From positions 23,994-87,993 of the forward strand of contig NJBF01000013.1 of assembly GCA_003144275.1 (NCBI GenBank): a DNA stretch of 64,000 nt, written 5' to 3'. The translations under genes and the position numbers were made by a program. A model generated the notes under the pieces. It made no database searches. It saw only the letters and a list, made by a program, of their open reading frames with translations, and was not told the DNA's origin. Source of the stretch: Candidatus Heimdallarchaeota archaeon B3_Heim (GTDB lineage Archaea > Asgardarchaeota > Heimdallarchaeia > Hodarchaeales > Hodarchaeaceae). This document shows, piece by piece, positions 38,531 to 48,140 of the stretch; the first letter of the stretch is position 1, and each line of letters starts with the position of its first letter.

Positions 38531-40003
38531 ATGAGAACCTCTTGGGTAAGAGAAATCAATGTTTTTCAAAAACCAACTCGTTCGATAAATTGGCGAATTG
38601 GTCTTGTTTATCCAAACTCATATTCGGTTGGGATGTCAGGTTTATCAGTGAAATTACTATACCACCTCTTAAATCAGCATCAAAACATTTTTACGGAACG
38701 AATATTTAAACCCAATGAAAAAAATGTGATACCTCGTTCTTTAGAAACAGATTCCGCTCTACCTCAGTTCAATGTGTTAGCTTTTTCCTTCCAATTTGAA
38801 TTAGACTATATTAATGCCATAAAAATGCTTCAGATATCGAAAATCCCGCTTTTTACGAAGGATAGAAATAACTCTCATCCTCTTCTTATTGCAGGCGGCC
38901 CTGCAGTTACTGCAAATCCATTCCCGATCCTAGATATATTTGATTTTGTTTTTATGGGAGAATTCGAGTCCATTGCAGACGATTTTCTTGAAACCTTAAT
39001 AGACAGTAAGTTTACCAATATTCACGATTCAATAGCGATCCTTCCTGGGTTCTATAGTTCAGATAATTATGTAGAATCTGTAAAACCAATTGTTACAGAA
39101 AACTTAGATGCTGTTAATTATCCAATAGCACAGGTGAGACCTATATATGGCCAGCCTCAGAAAAAAATTGGTCTAGATGGGTACTTTCTACAAGTCTCTC
39201 GTGGCTGTCCCCATGGATGTCATTATTGCCTTATTGGAAATATCTTTCGGCCACATAGAGAGCGAAGTATTATCAATTTACAACAGTTAATTACCTCAGG
39301 CAATATTGAAACTCAAACAAACCACTTTTCCTTAATTGGTTCGAGTACGGCAGATTACAGCAAAATTGAGGAACTAATTACCTTTTTTTTAGAGAAAGGA
39401 TTACGTTTTACTCTACCCAGTATCAGAGTAGATTCAGGTGAAGAGATTCTTAATTTATTAAAGCAAGCTGGACAAAATTCTCTCACAATAGCACCTGAAA
39501 CTGGATTAACTGAAACACGAAGAGATGTTGGGAAGAAAATCTCAAATGAGCAGATATATTCTTTTACATCAGAAGCTACTAAATCTGGAATATCACAATT
39601 AAAGACTTATTTCATTCTTGGTTTAACCTCTGATCCAAATATGGAAGCTAAAGCTATTGCAGATTTAATGACTGATCTTAAACATAAAAATGCAAATATG
39701 AAATTTAAATTATCAATCACTCCCCTGGTGCCGAAAAAAGGAACAAAATTTGGAACCAAGTGTGTCGATTATACTTCCATTACTAAAGGAGTGAAATTTT
39801 TGAAGAAAAACTTAGGAAAGAATCTAACTTACAAAGTTTTCCCAACACGTTGGGCTGTTATACAGGCGATCTTATCCATAGGTGGAAGAGAATTAGCACC
39901 TATAATGGAGGAGCTAGCTTTACGTGATGGCTCATATCAAGCGTGGAGGAAAACCTTAAAGGTTGATCCTCAAGATTTTTATCAACAGAATTACTGTAGT
40001 TGA
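38531..40003 (+). CDS. Radical SAM protein with N-terminal B12-binding-like region
   Basis: The N-terminal part (about 15-150) has IGLVYPNSYSVGMSGLSVKLLYHLL and AGGPAVTANPFPILDIFDFVFMGEFE, typical of the cobalamin-binding-like region of this class. The radical SAM core follows with cluster ligands in SRGCPHGCHYCLIG (near 222-235, C-x3-C-x2-C), then APETGLTETRRDVGKKI. It probably modifies a small molecule, RNA or peptide; the target is not evident. It follows the GlmU-like gene closely and converges on the TPR gene. Confidence 0.8.
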   Translation: MRTSWVREINVFQKPTRSINWRIGLVYPNSYSVGMSGLSVKLLYHLLNQHQNIFTERIFKPNEKNVIPRSLETDSALPQFNVLAFSFQFELDYINAIKMLQISKIPLFTKDRNNSHPLLIAGGPAVTANPFPILDIFDFVFMGEFESIADDFLETLIDSKFTNIHDSIAILPGFYSSDNYVESVKPIVTENLDAVNYPIAQVRPIYGQPQKKIGLDGYFLQVSRGCPHGCHYCLIGNIFRPHRERSIINLQQLITSGNIETQTNHFSLIGSSTADYSKIEELITFFLEKGLRFTLPSIRVDSGEEILNLLKQAGQNSLTIAPETGLTETRRDVGKKISNEQIYSFTSEATKSGISQLKTYFILGLTSDPNMEAKAIADLMTDLKHKNANMKFKLSITPLVPKKGTKFGTKCVDYTSITKGVKFLKKNLGKNLTYKVFPTRWAVIQAILSIGGRELAPIMEELALRDGSYQAWRKTLKVDPQDFYQQNYCS

Positions 40004-40028
40004 TTCACAGTAAATGATTGTAAAATTT

Positions 40029-41759
40029 CTATCTGGAGTCTAGTTCAATAAAAGATTTTGCATCTCTTAGATATCGAACTACATCTTTTATATTCGAAAT
40101 AGGCGATACGTCAACACTTTCAATACGACGTTGTCTAATCCTATCAAGAAGTTCCTCTGCGAGTTTTAAAATCCTTGGTACTTTTGCTTTTTTCTCAGAT
40201 GTAAGTTCGATGAGAAGATCTTCTGCCTCATACATTTTACCTTGAGCCATAAGAAGAATTGATGTAAGCCACTTTCCCTTTGCTACTCTCGGAGCGTCTG
40301 TAATAGTGTGAATACCATCCTCAATAGTCTTTTGGGCAGTCGATAGGATACCTAGATCTTCTGAAATCCGATACTCATATAAATATCCTTCTGTAAGAGC
40401 AAACAAAACCGATGATCGGATTTCTTTACATACATCTGAGTTTAACAAAACACTTTCCAAAATATTCTTTGCTAATCCAATATTGTGGCGATTTAATTCT
40501 AACTTTCCCTTGATATATTGATAATACAAGACTGCACAATCACTGAATTTTCTTTCAGCAAGTTGAGAAATAAATATCTCAGCTTCATCTTGTTTATTCA
40601 AATCAAGTAAGATTTCTGCATATTTCAACTCATAATGACATTTGAGTTTATAATTTAGCGATTTGTTTGTAATTGCTAATCCTCTATTAGCGTAGGTTAA
40701 CGCTGAATCATTATCCATAAGTAAAAAGGCAATATAAGCAAGTCCAAATTCCGCTCTTGCTTGATACAAATTATTATTGAAAACTTTAGCTACAGCGAGC
40801 AGTTTTGAAAAAGTTTGACCTGCATTATCAAGTTCTCCACATTCGATCTGCATTTGGGCCTGTTGTGACAACGGATATACAGCAAGTGGTCCTGGTTGCT
40901 CTTGATCAAGAGTTAAGTTATTTGCTAAGTTAATTGCTTTGGTAAAATATTCCTGAGCTCCCCCTATACCAGCTTTCGATCCTAAATAGTTCGCATAATT
41001 TGTATATGAAATAATTAACCTGTTTTTTGCACTAATCGCACTTAAATGCTTGAAAGATGACATGGCTTTGTGAAGGTGGGAGGCTTCATCTTCATCTGAG
41101 GATAAGAGCGTGTAGGTGAGGGCGCAATCTAAATTGTTTCCTGTCTTAATGATTGATGAAAGAAGTTCGTTTTGTTTTTTGTAATCGAATTTCTTCTTCT
41201 TTTTATTCACAAATAAATATACGGGGATTAAGTACGGATATTGGGTTATTGGGTCTGCAGATCCAATTTTCAATAAGTCTTGAATTTCATTGTACTCGGA
41301 TGTTAATTTCTCATGATTGTCAGAATTGTTCATTATCAATGAATACGGAGTAATGATATCGATAATCGCATCTTTATCCATAGCGATCTTTATCTCTTCA
41401 AATCCTTTTTCTAAAAGGGTTAGTCCTCGTTCAAAATCGAAAAATTCCGCTAATCCTAGACCAATGTAACAAGTGAGCAAAGGTGCATTTTTAAACTTTT
41501 TTAAGAGTGAGTGATGAGATGCAAAGAATTCTAAATCGGTTAAAATCCATGCCAACTTAGCTGTCAATGCCCACAGACTAGGTGAGTCTACCTTATGTTG
41601 AACTTGGAGTTCTCTTACTAATTCATACCAATCTTCAAGTTTGAGTTCAGATTTATCCTTTAGGAAATTTGCTATTGATTTAGTGAGTAATTTTAGAGTT
41701 TTAGATGATAATTTTGTTTCGAATGCCTGAATCTCGGGTGGAAATATAATTTGTCTCAT
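40029..41759 (-). CDS. TPR-repeat protein
   Basis: The 576 residues are built of helical hairpins with the TPR pattern from about 140 to 530 (for example ARAEFGLAYIAFLLMDNDSALTYANRGLAI and YELKYAEILLDLNKQDEAEIFI). There is no signal peptide, membrane helix or enzyme domain. It is probably a cytoplasmic scaffold. The function is unknown. It is divergent from the GTPase gene at 41849. Confidence 0.75.
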   Translation of the reverse strand: MRQIIFPPEIQAFETKLSSKTLKLLTKSIANFLKDKSELKLEDWYELVRELQVQHKVDSPSLWALTAKLAWILTDLEFFASHHSLLKKFKNAPLLTCYIGLGLAEFFDFERGLTLLEKGFEEIKIAMDKDAIIDIITPYSLIMNNSDNHEKLTSEYNEIQDLLKIGSADPITQYPYLIPVYLFVNKKKKKFDYKKQNELLSSIIKTGNNLDCALTYTLLSSDEDEASHLHKAMSSFKHLSAISAKNRLIISYTNYANYLGSKAGIGGAQEYFTKAINLANNLTLDQEQPGPLAVYPLSQQAQMQIECGELDNAGQTFSKLLAVAKVFNNNLYQARAEFGLAYIAFLLMDNDSALTYANRGLAITNKSLNYKLKCHYELKYAEILLDLNKQDEAEIFISQLAERKFSDCAVLYYQYIKGKLELNRHNIGLAKNILESVLLNSDVCKEIRSSVLFALTEGYLYEYRISEDLGILSTAQKTIEDGIHTITDAPRVAKGKWLTSILLMAQGKMYEAEDLLIELTSEKKAKVPRILKLAEELLDRIRQRRIESVDVSPISNIKDVVRYLRDAKSFIELDSR

Positions 41760-41848
41760 CGATTAGTACAATTTTATAGTAGTGATTAAAAGTTTCAGGT
41801 ATAAGAATAGTAAATATTCTAACTAAAACTACAGGAGTTTGAATCGAC

Positions 41849-43048
41849 TTGGGTGTACTCATAGGCATAGTAGGCAAACCTTCTTCAGGAAAAACCACGT
41901 TTCTTAATGCATTGTGTAACACATCAGCCAAAACTGCTGATTATCCATTTACTACAATTCAGCCTAATCAAGGGGTAGGATTTGTTACCACTCCATGTGT
42001 GTGTCAAGAATATGACATTACATGTGAACCTCGAAACTCAGAATGTGTTGACAATGTTAGGAAGATACCAATTAAAATTATCGATGTTGCAGGTCTTGTT
42101 CCAGGGGCGTATGAAGGAAAAGGAATGGGAAATCAATTTTTATCCGATCTTGCTCAGGCAGATATTTTAATTCATGTGCTAGATGTGTCTGGCTCTTTGA
42201 ATGAGGAAGGAGAGCAAGTTAAAACTGGAAGTTATGATCCAGAGCAAGATATCGCTTTTCTTGAGAATGAAATTGCCCATTGGATGAATGGTATTCTGAA
42301 GAAAGACTGGACGAAAGCAGTTCGAAAAGCAAAGACTGAGAGTACAAATATTATCGATTTTATTGCAAATAAACTAACTGGAATTAAGATTAGTAAGCCA
42401 ATCATTCAAAAGTCAATCTCAAACTTGAAATTAGATGCGTCTAAGGTAGATGAATGGAGTGACGAGCAAATATTAAATTTATGCAAAGAAGTCAGGCTAT
42501 TGGGGAAGCCTATAATCATTGCGGCAAATAAAATTGATCGCCCCACCTCTACAATGAACTTCAACAAATTAAAAGAAAAATATGGAGAGATGATCATCCC
42601 AACATCAGCACTTACAGACAATGTTCTGAGAAAGTTTAGTGAACAAAATAAAATTGAGTATATATCTGCGAGTGGGTCCCTTTCAATAATAGGTGAGGTT
42701 TCTTCCAAAGAGGAAGAGATAATCAAAAAAATAAAAACTGAAATCCTTGAAAAATATGAGACTACAGGCGTTTTTCAGACTTTAAACCAGGCCGTATTCA
42801 ACATTTTGGAACTAATTCCAGTTTATCCAGTTGCAGATGCCTCAAAACTAAGTGATCAAGATGGAAAGGTATTACCTGATACTTATTTGGTCAACAAGGG
42901 AACTACTGTGAAAGAACTTGCTGGAATAATTCATCAGGATCTTTATAAAAACTTTATTTACGGTATTGATGTAAGGACCAACCGTAAACTTTCTGATAAA
43001 CACGAACTAAGCTCAGGGGATATAATTAAGATTGTTGCTGCAGTATAG
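41849..43048 (+). CDS. OBG/YchF-type GTPase with C-terminal TGS domain
   Basis: It begins with TTG at 41849, supported by CAGGAG upstream and by direct entry into the G domain. G1 is GKPSSGKTT (about 9-17), the switch region contains TADYPFTTIQPNQG, G3 is DVAGLVPGA and G4 is AANKIDRP. A TGS domain occupies about 320-399 (LPDTYLVNKGTTVKELAGII, GDIIKIVAA). The family binds ribosomes and ATP/GTP in translation or its control. The length is standard. Confidence 0.9.
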   Translation: MGVLIGIVGKPSSGKTTFLNALCNTSAKTADYPFTTIQPNQGVGFVTTPCVCQEYDITCEPRNSECVDNVRKIPIKIIDVAGLVPGAYEGKGMGNQFLSDLAQADILIHVLDVSGSLNEEGEQVKTGSYDPEQDIAFLENEIAHWMNGILKKDWTKAVRKAKTESTNIIDFIANKLTGIKISKPIIQKSISNLKLDASKVDEWSDEQILNLCKEVRLLGKPIIIAANKIDRPTSTMNFNKLKEKYGEMIIPTSALTDNVLRKFSEQNKIEYISASGSLSIIGEVSSKEEEIIKKIKTEILEKYETTGVFQTLNQAVFNILELIPVYPVADASKLSDQDGKVLPDTYLVNKGTTVKELAGIIHQDLYKNFIYGIDVRTNRKLSDKHELSSGDIIKIVAAV

Positions 43049-43061
43049 AGACTAATATCAG

Positions 43062-43574
43062 CTATTTGTTATCAGGAGTAGAATAACGTTTTTTAATTAC
43101 CTGACGATTTCTGATCTTGCTTGCTTTTCGAAAATAGTGACCGTTTGTTCTTATAGGCCCGAAAGCTCTTACTCCTTCCTTTTCAAGTTGTTCTAATAGC
43201 TCATCTGCTTCTTGCCCAGTAAGACGACCTTGCTTTAATGAAAAATCGATTATTTCTTTTGCTTCTTTCTCGGTTCGAGCACGGCATAAGTAATCTGATA
43301 CAGAGGGCATAAAATCTCTAAAAGGATCAATTAAATTCTCATGACTTTCTCCTTGTTTAGATGGACTGAACTTACCTTCCACTACATCAATATTGATATT
43401 CATCGATTTTTCTGTAATTTCAGCATGTAAATGTGGGAATTTTTCCTCCATATCATCAGTACTAACTTTCTGTGATACACTTAATATTTCTGGAGCAAGG
43501 AGCTCTTTTACATCCTCTTCAGCATTTATTTTTACGCTTTTCCTCCGCATGTCCGATTCTTCAGCATCTTTCAT
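43062..43574 (-). CDS. DUF2095 family protein
   Basis: A charged N-terminal half contains EEKFPHLHAEI (about 43). The C-terminal half has DPFRDFMPSVSDYLCRARTEKEAKEIIDF and ELLEQLEKEGVRAFGPIRTNGHYF, which match the archaeal DUF2095 family by memory of its consensus. The function is unknown. It starts 18 bases after the SerA-like gene upstream of it on the same strand, so the two may be cotranscribed. Confidence 0.7.
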   Translation of the reverse strand: MKDAEESDMRRKSVKINAEEDVKELLAPEILSVSQKVSTDDMEEKFPHLHAEITEKSMNINIDVVEGKFSPSKQGESHENLIDPFRDFMPSVSDYLCRARTEKEAKEIIDFSLKQGRLTGQEADELLEQLEKEGVRAFGPIRTNGHYFRKASKIRNRQVIKKRYSTPDNK

Positions 43575-43591
43575 ATAAAAGCTTCCAACTA

Positions 43592-44560
43592 TTAACTCTG
43601 TTTGAGGTCACGAGCATTCACACAAAATTCAGGAGCTTCTCCATTTAACACTAGTCGAACCTGTTCTGCAGTTATCCTTCCAGCGCGTTCTTGGGCCTCC
43701 TTAGTGGATGCAGCTACATGAGGAGAGACATAGAGATTGTCTAATTCAAATAATTTGTGTGTTTTGGCTGGTTCGACAGTAAAGACATCTAATGCTGCTC
43801 CAGCGATTTTTCCTTCTTTCAGGGCAACATATAGGGCCTCTTCATCCACAATACCCCCTCGAGCACAATTAACGAGATAAGCAGTAGGCTTCATGAGCTC
43901 AAACTCACGATCACTAACCATTCCACGAGTTTCATCATTGAGTAATGCATGGATTGTAATAAAATCAGATTTTTCAAATAATTCACCAAGATCGGTGATT
44001 TTATCTGCTCCGAATTTTAAGAAAAGTTCTGGAGGAAGATAAGGATCATAGATTAACGGTTTCATTCCAAAAGCGATCGCTCGTACGGCGACTTCAGAGC
44101 CAATCCTACCACAGCCTACAAAACCTAATTTTTTATTAAATAATTCCAACCCCATAAATTCTTTTTTAGGCCATTCACCTTTTTTGGTTTTAATGCTAGC
44201 TTGAACCACTTTACGCCCGAGCGCCAAAATAAGGGCAATTGTCATTTCTGCAACAGAGATTGTAGAAGCACGAGGGGAATTGACAACAAATATTCCTTTT
44301 TTTGTTGCTGTCGCTACATCAATATTGTCCACTCCAACACCTGCTCTTCCAATGACTTTCAATTGAGTACCCGCTTCAAAGACTTCACGGGAAATTTTAG
44401 TGGCACTTCGGACAATTACTGCATCATATTTGCCAATTTCCGATAGTAATTCTGCAGGAGAATAGTGTTGTTCTACAACATCAAATTCTTTTTTTAATTC
44501 CGCTACTGCAGAAGGTGCAATTGAATCTGCGATTAGGATCTTCATCATTACTGGTCTCAT
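43592..44560 (-). CDS. serA: D-3-phosphoglycerate dehydrogenase-like, short form without ACT domain
   Basis: The protein has an NAD-binding Rossmann core (LGFVGCGRIGSEVAVRA near 144), a GRAGVGVDNIDV segment, LVNCARGGIVDEEAL with catalytic Arg, a Glu in AALDVFTVEPAKTH and SPHVAAST with catalytic His. There is no C-terminal ACT/regulatory domain, as in short archaeal forms. Reaction: 3-phosphoglycerate to 3-phosphohydroxypyruvate, the first step of serine synthesis. Other 2-hydroxyacids are possible. The ATG at 44545 (MKILIADS) is an alternative start. A close paralogue lies upstream at 44781. Confidence 0.8.
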   Translation of the reverse strand: MRPVMMKILIADSIAPSAVAELKKEFDVVEQHYSPAELLSEIGKYDAVIVRSATKISREVFEAGTQLKVIGRAGVGVDNIDVATATKKGIFVVNSPRASTISVAEMTIALILALGRKVVQASIKTKKGEWPKKEFMGLELFNKKLGFVGCGRIGSEVAVRAIAFGMKPLIYDPYLPPELFLKFGADKITDLGELFEKSDFITIHALLNDETRGMVSDREFELMKPTAYLVNCARGGIVDEEALYVALKEGKIAGAALDVFTVEPAKTHKLFELDNLYVSPHVAASTKEAQERAGRITAEQVRLVLNGEAPEFCVNARDLKQS

Positions 44561-44780
44561 CTCATTATCTGAAGATTTTTACATCTAGATAAATTTCGAT
44601 AATTCTCATATTATTATAGGAGATAATAAACAAATAAATAACAAATTATATGTCTATTGGGGACAAATTAAAAGATTAGTATTAAGGTTACTATTTAAGA
44701 AGAATCTCACGTCTAGATAAATCGGTTAATAGAAAAGGAAATAAGAAAAGGTTTCCTAAAATGATACTATTCTTGTCTCA

Positions 44781-45752
44781 TCATCCAATAAAGAAAGATT
44801 TTTCTACAATAAAGTCCGGATTAAGCCCCAATAAGGCTTTCCTCACTTGATCGATAATTATTTTTCCAACTCTTTCCTGTGCTTCTGATGTTGAGGCTCC
44901 GATATGGGGAGAAGCATAGAGATTGTCGAGTTCAAGCAACTTGTCATTTGTAGCTGGTTCTTTTGAATAAACATCCAAGGCTGCACCAGCGATTTTTCCT
45001 TCTTTTAGAGCGTCATACAACGCATCCTCATCAATGATACCGCCTCGTGCGCAGTTGATAAGATAAGCTGTTGGTTTCATTAGTTCAAGTTCTCGCTTGC
45101 TAATTAGACCATGAGTTTCTGGTTTCAGATTTGTATGGATAGTTATAAAATCGGAAACACGAAGAAGGTGATCCAGCTCATCAATCCTTTCTACTTCCAT
45201 ACCTTCAGTTGCTTTAGGAGGCAAATTCGGGGAATAAACTAAACATTTCATTCCGAAAACATTTGCTCTGGAGGTCACTTCAACTCCTACTTTTCCACAC
45301 CCAATGCAACCAAGAGTTTTACCATAAAGCTCGGAACGCATTAGTTTTTTCTTCAGTTTTCTTTTCGATTTGGTAGTATTTGCCACATCAACCAACTGAT
45401 TGCAAAGTGCCAACATGAAAGCCATTGTTAGTTCCGCTACAGATACGGAGGATGATCCTGGGGCATTAACAACAAGAATGTCCCTTTCTAATGCGGCTTT
45501 CACATCGATATTATCTACTCCAATACCTGCTCTTCCTATGACCTCCAATTTTCTCCCCTTTTCAATGACTTCACGAGGAACTTTTGTTGCGCTTCGAATT
45601 ATTAAAGCGTTGAATTCACTGATCTCTTCAAGTAATTCCTCAGGTGAGTAGTGCACTTCAACAACTTCAAATTCTTTCCGCAATTCTGCTACCGCAGAGG
45701 GAGCTAATGGGTCTGTTATTAATATTCTCTTTGTAAATTGGGTTGATTGCAC
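44781..45752 (-). CDS. D-3-phosphoglycerate dehydrogenase-like paralogue
   Basis: It is similar along its whole length to the gene at 43592: GRAGIGVDNIDV, LGCIGCGKVGVEVTSRA, LINCARGGIIDEDAL, AALDVYSKEPATND and SPHIGAST, with the catalytic Arg, Glu and His kept. No ACT domain is present. The two are a tandem duplication, 220 bases apart. Which one makes serine and whether the other uses another 2-hydroxyacid cannot be told from sequence. Confidence 0.8.
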   Translation of the reverse strand: MQSTQFTKRILITDPLAPSAVAELRKEFEVVEVHYSPEELLEEISEFNALIIRSATKVPREVIEKGRKLEVIGRAGIGVDNIDVKAALERDILVVNAPGSSSVSVAELTMAFMLALCNQLVDVANTTKSKRKLKKKLMRSELYGKTLGCIGCGKVGVEVTSRANVFGMKCLVYSPNLPPKATEGMEVERIDELDHLLRVSDFITIHTNLKPETHGLISKRELELMKPTAYLINCARGGIIDEDALYDALKEGKIAGAALDVYSKEPATNDKLLELDNLYASPHIGASTSEAQERVGKIIIDQVRKALLGLNPDFIVEKSFFIG

Positions 45753-46077
45753 GATTTCATCTTACTCCAATCTTAAATTTCAAAACGGTCTAATTTTTAA
45801 GCCCAAGATGACAAATATCTAAATATTTTAGCTTAATTGATTGTTAGATAAACCTCTATAAAACCGAGGAGGATATTTCGGAATCTCGAATCATTTTTTA
45901 CCAAGTCTAATTGAATATAATATTAACAAAGAATAACACAAATCCACATTTAGGACATAAGTAAGAGCAAGAATTTAAAACTTGCTTCAATAGAGCCCCC
46001 ATTAAGTATCTCCATTCTGGAATGTTGCGTGGATAAGAAGATTCGTACAAACGCAGAACCTAACGGAGGTAAATTAT
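45753..46077 (+). promoter_or_regulatory. Upstream region and promoter of rpl15e
   Basis: A TATA-like TTTAAAA (45974-45980) would start transcription near 46004, giving a leader of about 70 bases. GGAGGT (46065-46070) stands seven bases before the ATG and is the strongest ribosome binding site in the window. The remainder of this 325-base gap is AT-rich without recognised elements. Confidence 0.5.
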
Positions 46078-46641
46078 ATGAGTTCATACAAGTATGTATC
46101 TAAATTCTGGAAAGAACGAACCGTTGAGTTCAAAAAGCTTAGGATTTCTAGGCTAGTTAAATGGCGGCGAGAGCCCAGTATCGTTCGCTTAGATCATTCT
46201 ACAAGAATTGATCGTGCCCGTGCTCTTGGATATCGCCGTAAAAAAGGATTTATTTTAGCCCGTGTCCGTGTCCCAAGAGGAGGACGCAGAAAATCTCGGC
46301 CTGTTCAAGGACGTCGATCTAAACGTATGGGTGTTAATCGAATTACCCCAAAAAAGTCACGTCAATGGATTGCGGAAGAAAGATGTGCAAGAAAATTCCC
46401 CAATCTTGAAGTTTTGAATAGTTATCCTGTATTATCAGATGGTCTTCATCGCTGGTTTGAAGTCATTTTAATTGATCCTAAAGCCCCTGAAATTCAATCA
46501 GACCATAAAATAAACTGGATCTGTAATCAGGGACATAAAGGTCGTGTCTTCAGAGGTAAAACATCTGCAGGGCAGAGAAGCCGTGGACTACATCGAAAGG
46601 GTAAAGGAAGCGAGCACACTCGTCCATCCTATGATAGATGA
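46078..46641 (+). CDS. rpl15e: 50S ribosomal protein L15e
   Basis: A 187-residue basic protein matching L15e: MSSYKYVSKFWKERT at the N-terminus, SIVRLDHSTRIDRARALGYRRK-like central sequence, RVRVPRGGRRKSRP and GVNRITPKKS. The family is found only in archaea and eukaryotes and binds 23S/28S rRNA in the large subunit. It is preceded by a strong ribosome binding site and followed by a T-rich tract. Confidence 0.97.
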   Translation: MSSYKYVSKFWKERTVEFKKLRISRLVKWRREPSIVRLDHSTRIDRARALGYRRKKGFILARVRVPRGGRRKSRPVQGRRSKRMGVNRITPKKSRQWIAEERCARKFPNLEVLNSYPVLSDGLHRWFEVILIDPKAPEIQSDHKINWICNQGHKGRVFRGKTSAGQRSRGLHRKGKGSEHTRPSYDR

Positions 46642-46689
46642 TCCTTCATAACGCCTCTATGGAACTAGAAAACGTTCAATCCAAAATCG

Positions 46690-46708
46690 CTTTTCTTTTT
46701 TTTATTTT
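46690..46708 (+). terminator. T-rich terminator-like tract after rpl15e
   Basis: A run of T broken by single C and A residues begins about 50 bases after the stop codon. There is no strong hairpin, which is usual for archaeal oligo-T termination. The gap continues to 46866 with nothing else recognised. Confidence 0.45.
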
Positions 46709-46866
46709 AAGAGATGGGATAAATGAAAGATATTAGCCCTGGTTCATTGAAACGTGAAACATCGCTCCAAATAATGAATAAGATCTTTATTCAGTTCATC
46801 CAAAATCTTCTCATTCAGAGTAACCTTTAATAAGAACGTATCTCGAAAGAGAATAAACTCGAATGC

Positions 46867-47622
46867 ATGAAAATATATAGGAATTTGATTTGCGTGCCTC
46901 GTAAATTTGTTGATTATATTACTCCTGATACTAATTCCAATTTACATGCTATTCTTGAAGTTAGTAATCTTCTAGGGTTCTCTCAAATCTGGTTGGGCAG
47001 AGAGTGGAACACCAAACCAGTCGATTTAAACACACTTTCAAGTACTCATTCATTAGATCTCATTAATAGATTAGATATTGACTCCAGTAAGATACCAAAG
47101 GAAAAAATCGTTCAGATTCTCCGAAGAGAAAGAAGAAATTTTCCTATTATATCAGTGAAATGTTTTGATGCCGAAATCGCTGGTTGGGCTGCACAAGACA
47201 ATAGGATAGACATTTTATCATTTCCACCACATCAGATTGGAAAATTATTCACACGATCGATTGCAAAATTAATGATTAAGTTTGTAAAGTACCTTGAAAT
47301 TTCTCTAAGTGAGCTCTATCTATCCCCTGAACGTGTTCAAATTCCTACTTTTCGACATATTCAACAGGCTTTAGAAATTGCCCAGTTGAAATCAGTTCCA
47401 GTAATAATAAATTCTGGTGCTTCTATTCAAAGCAGTCTACGACCCCCTTGGGAATTAGCTTCGCTATCACAAATTCTCTTATCTACAAAAGAGACCCCCT
47501 TAGAATCAATCAGCACTATCCCAACTCAGCTACTCTCTCGTAATCAAGTAAAAATAAGTAACGACTACATAGCTCCTGGAATTTTTAAAGAACCAGAAAT
47601 CTATACTCAGGAGGAAGAATAG
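46867..47622 (+). CDS. rnp3: RNase P protein subunit Rpp30 (Rnp3)
   Basis: 251 residues with the expected TIM-barrel pattern of Rpp30: an N-terminal DYITPDTNSNLHAILEVSNLLGFSQIWLG segment, DIDSSKIPKEKIVQIL, ERRNFPIISVKCFDAEIAGWAAQDNRIDILSFP and VIINSGASIQSSLRPPWELASL. It works with Pop5 in tRNA 5'-end maturation. The pop5 gene follows after one base. Confidence 0.85.
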   Translation: MKIYRNLICVPRKFVDYITPDTNSNLHAILEVSNLLGFSQIWLGREWNTKPVDLNTLSSTHSLDLINRLDIDSSKIPKEKIVQILRRERRNFPIISVKCFDAEIAGWAAQDNRIDILSFPPHQIGKLFTRSIAKLMIKFVKYLEISLSELYLSPERVQIPTFRHIQQALEIAQLKSVPVIINSGASIQSSLRPPWELASLSQILLSTKETPLESISTIPTQLLSRNQVKISNDYIAPGIFKEPEIYTQEEE

Positions 47623-47623
47623 A

Positions 47624-47992
47624 ATGAAAAAAGAGCGTGTACGTTATTTAACGGTTCGATTCATAGGTCAAAAAGATATTTCCGAGAAAGATGCATGGTT
47701 TATACTGGCTACTGAAATCAAAAGGCTTTTTGGAGTTACTGGAGCCGCAAAAGTAGGGCTATATCTATCGTATTTTGACCCTCAAAATCAAGGAGGAGTT
47801 TTTCGTATGTCACATCAATCTGTTCATTTGATACGAGCGAGCATTTGTTTTGTTCATTCTCATCACTCTCAACCGCTCTATGTTTACTCGGAATATTTAA
47901 CAGGTTCATTAAAAAAGGCTAAAGAATATTTATACAATAAAAACTACCACGATCGATATTATGTTCTTAAAAAGAATCTTGTAGGAAGTTAA
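47624..47992 (+). CDS. rnp2: RNase P protein subunit Pop5 (Rnp2)
   Basis: 122 residues of the Pop5/Rpp14 family: KKERVRYLTVRFIGQKDISEKDAWFILATEIKRLFG at the start, then the VGLYLSYFDPQNQGGVFRMSHQSVHLIRASICF beta-alpha pattern. Pop5 and Rpp30 form the heterotetramer that supports the RNase P catalytic domain. It is coupled to rnp3. A C/D guide RNA starts six bases after its stop codon. Confidence 0.85.
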   Translation: MKKERVRYLTVRFIGQKDISEKDAWFILATEIKRLFGVTGAAKVGLYLSYFDPQNQGGVFRMSHQSVHLIRASICFVHSHHSQPLYVYSEYLTGSLKKAKEYLYNKNYHDRYYVLKKNLVGS

Positions 47993-47997
47993 ATCTA

Positions 47998-48059
47998 GTC
48001 TCAATGATGAGAACTTACCATACGGTATTTGATGACGACACCGTCCCAGTCTGAGAGAC
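47998..48059 (+). ncRNA. C/D-box guide RNA, probable 23S rRNA P-loop 2'-O-methylation guide
   Basis: Box C ATGATGA (48004-48010), box C' TGATGA (48030-48035) and box D CTGA (48051-48054) are flanked by a terminal stem GTCTC (47998-48002)/GAGAC (48055-48059). The size of 62 bases is typical for archaea. No clear D' box is seen. The D guide (48037-48050) pairs with the sequence ACTGGGRCGGTGTC. Its core ACUGGGGCGGU, allowing one G-U pair, is the conserved 23S rRNA P-loop region. Counting five bases from box D points to a G in the GGGG run, at or next to the E. coli Gm2251 position. Boxes and stem are seen; the target is inferred from memory of 23S rRNA. Confidence 0.75.
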
Positions 48060-48140
48060 CAGAATTGATAGGATTCTTACATTCTAATCCTCTAATCCAG
48101 TTTCGAGCCCTATTACTGTCATTCAACTGGAGAACGGCAA

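Noticed and set aside
48085..48125. T-loop-like GTTTCGAGCC suggesting a tRNA
   Set aside because: No pairing T-stem, anticodon arm or acceptor stem can be drawn on either strand.
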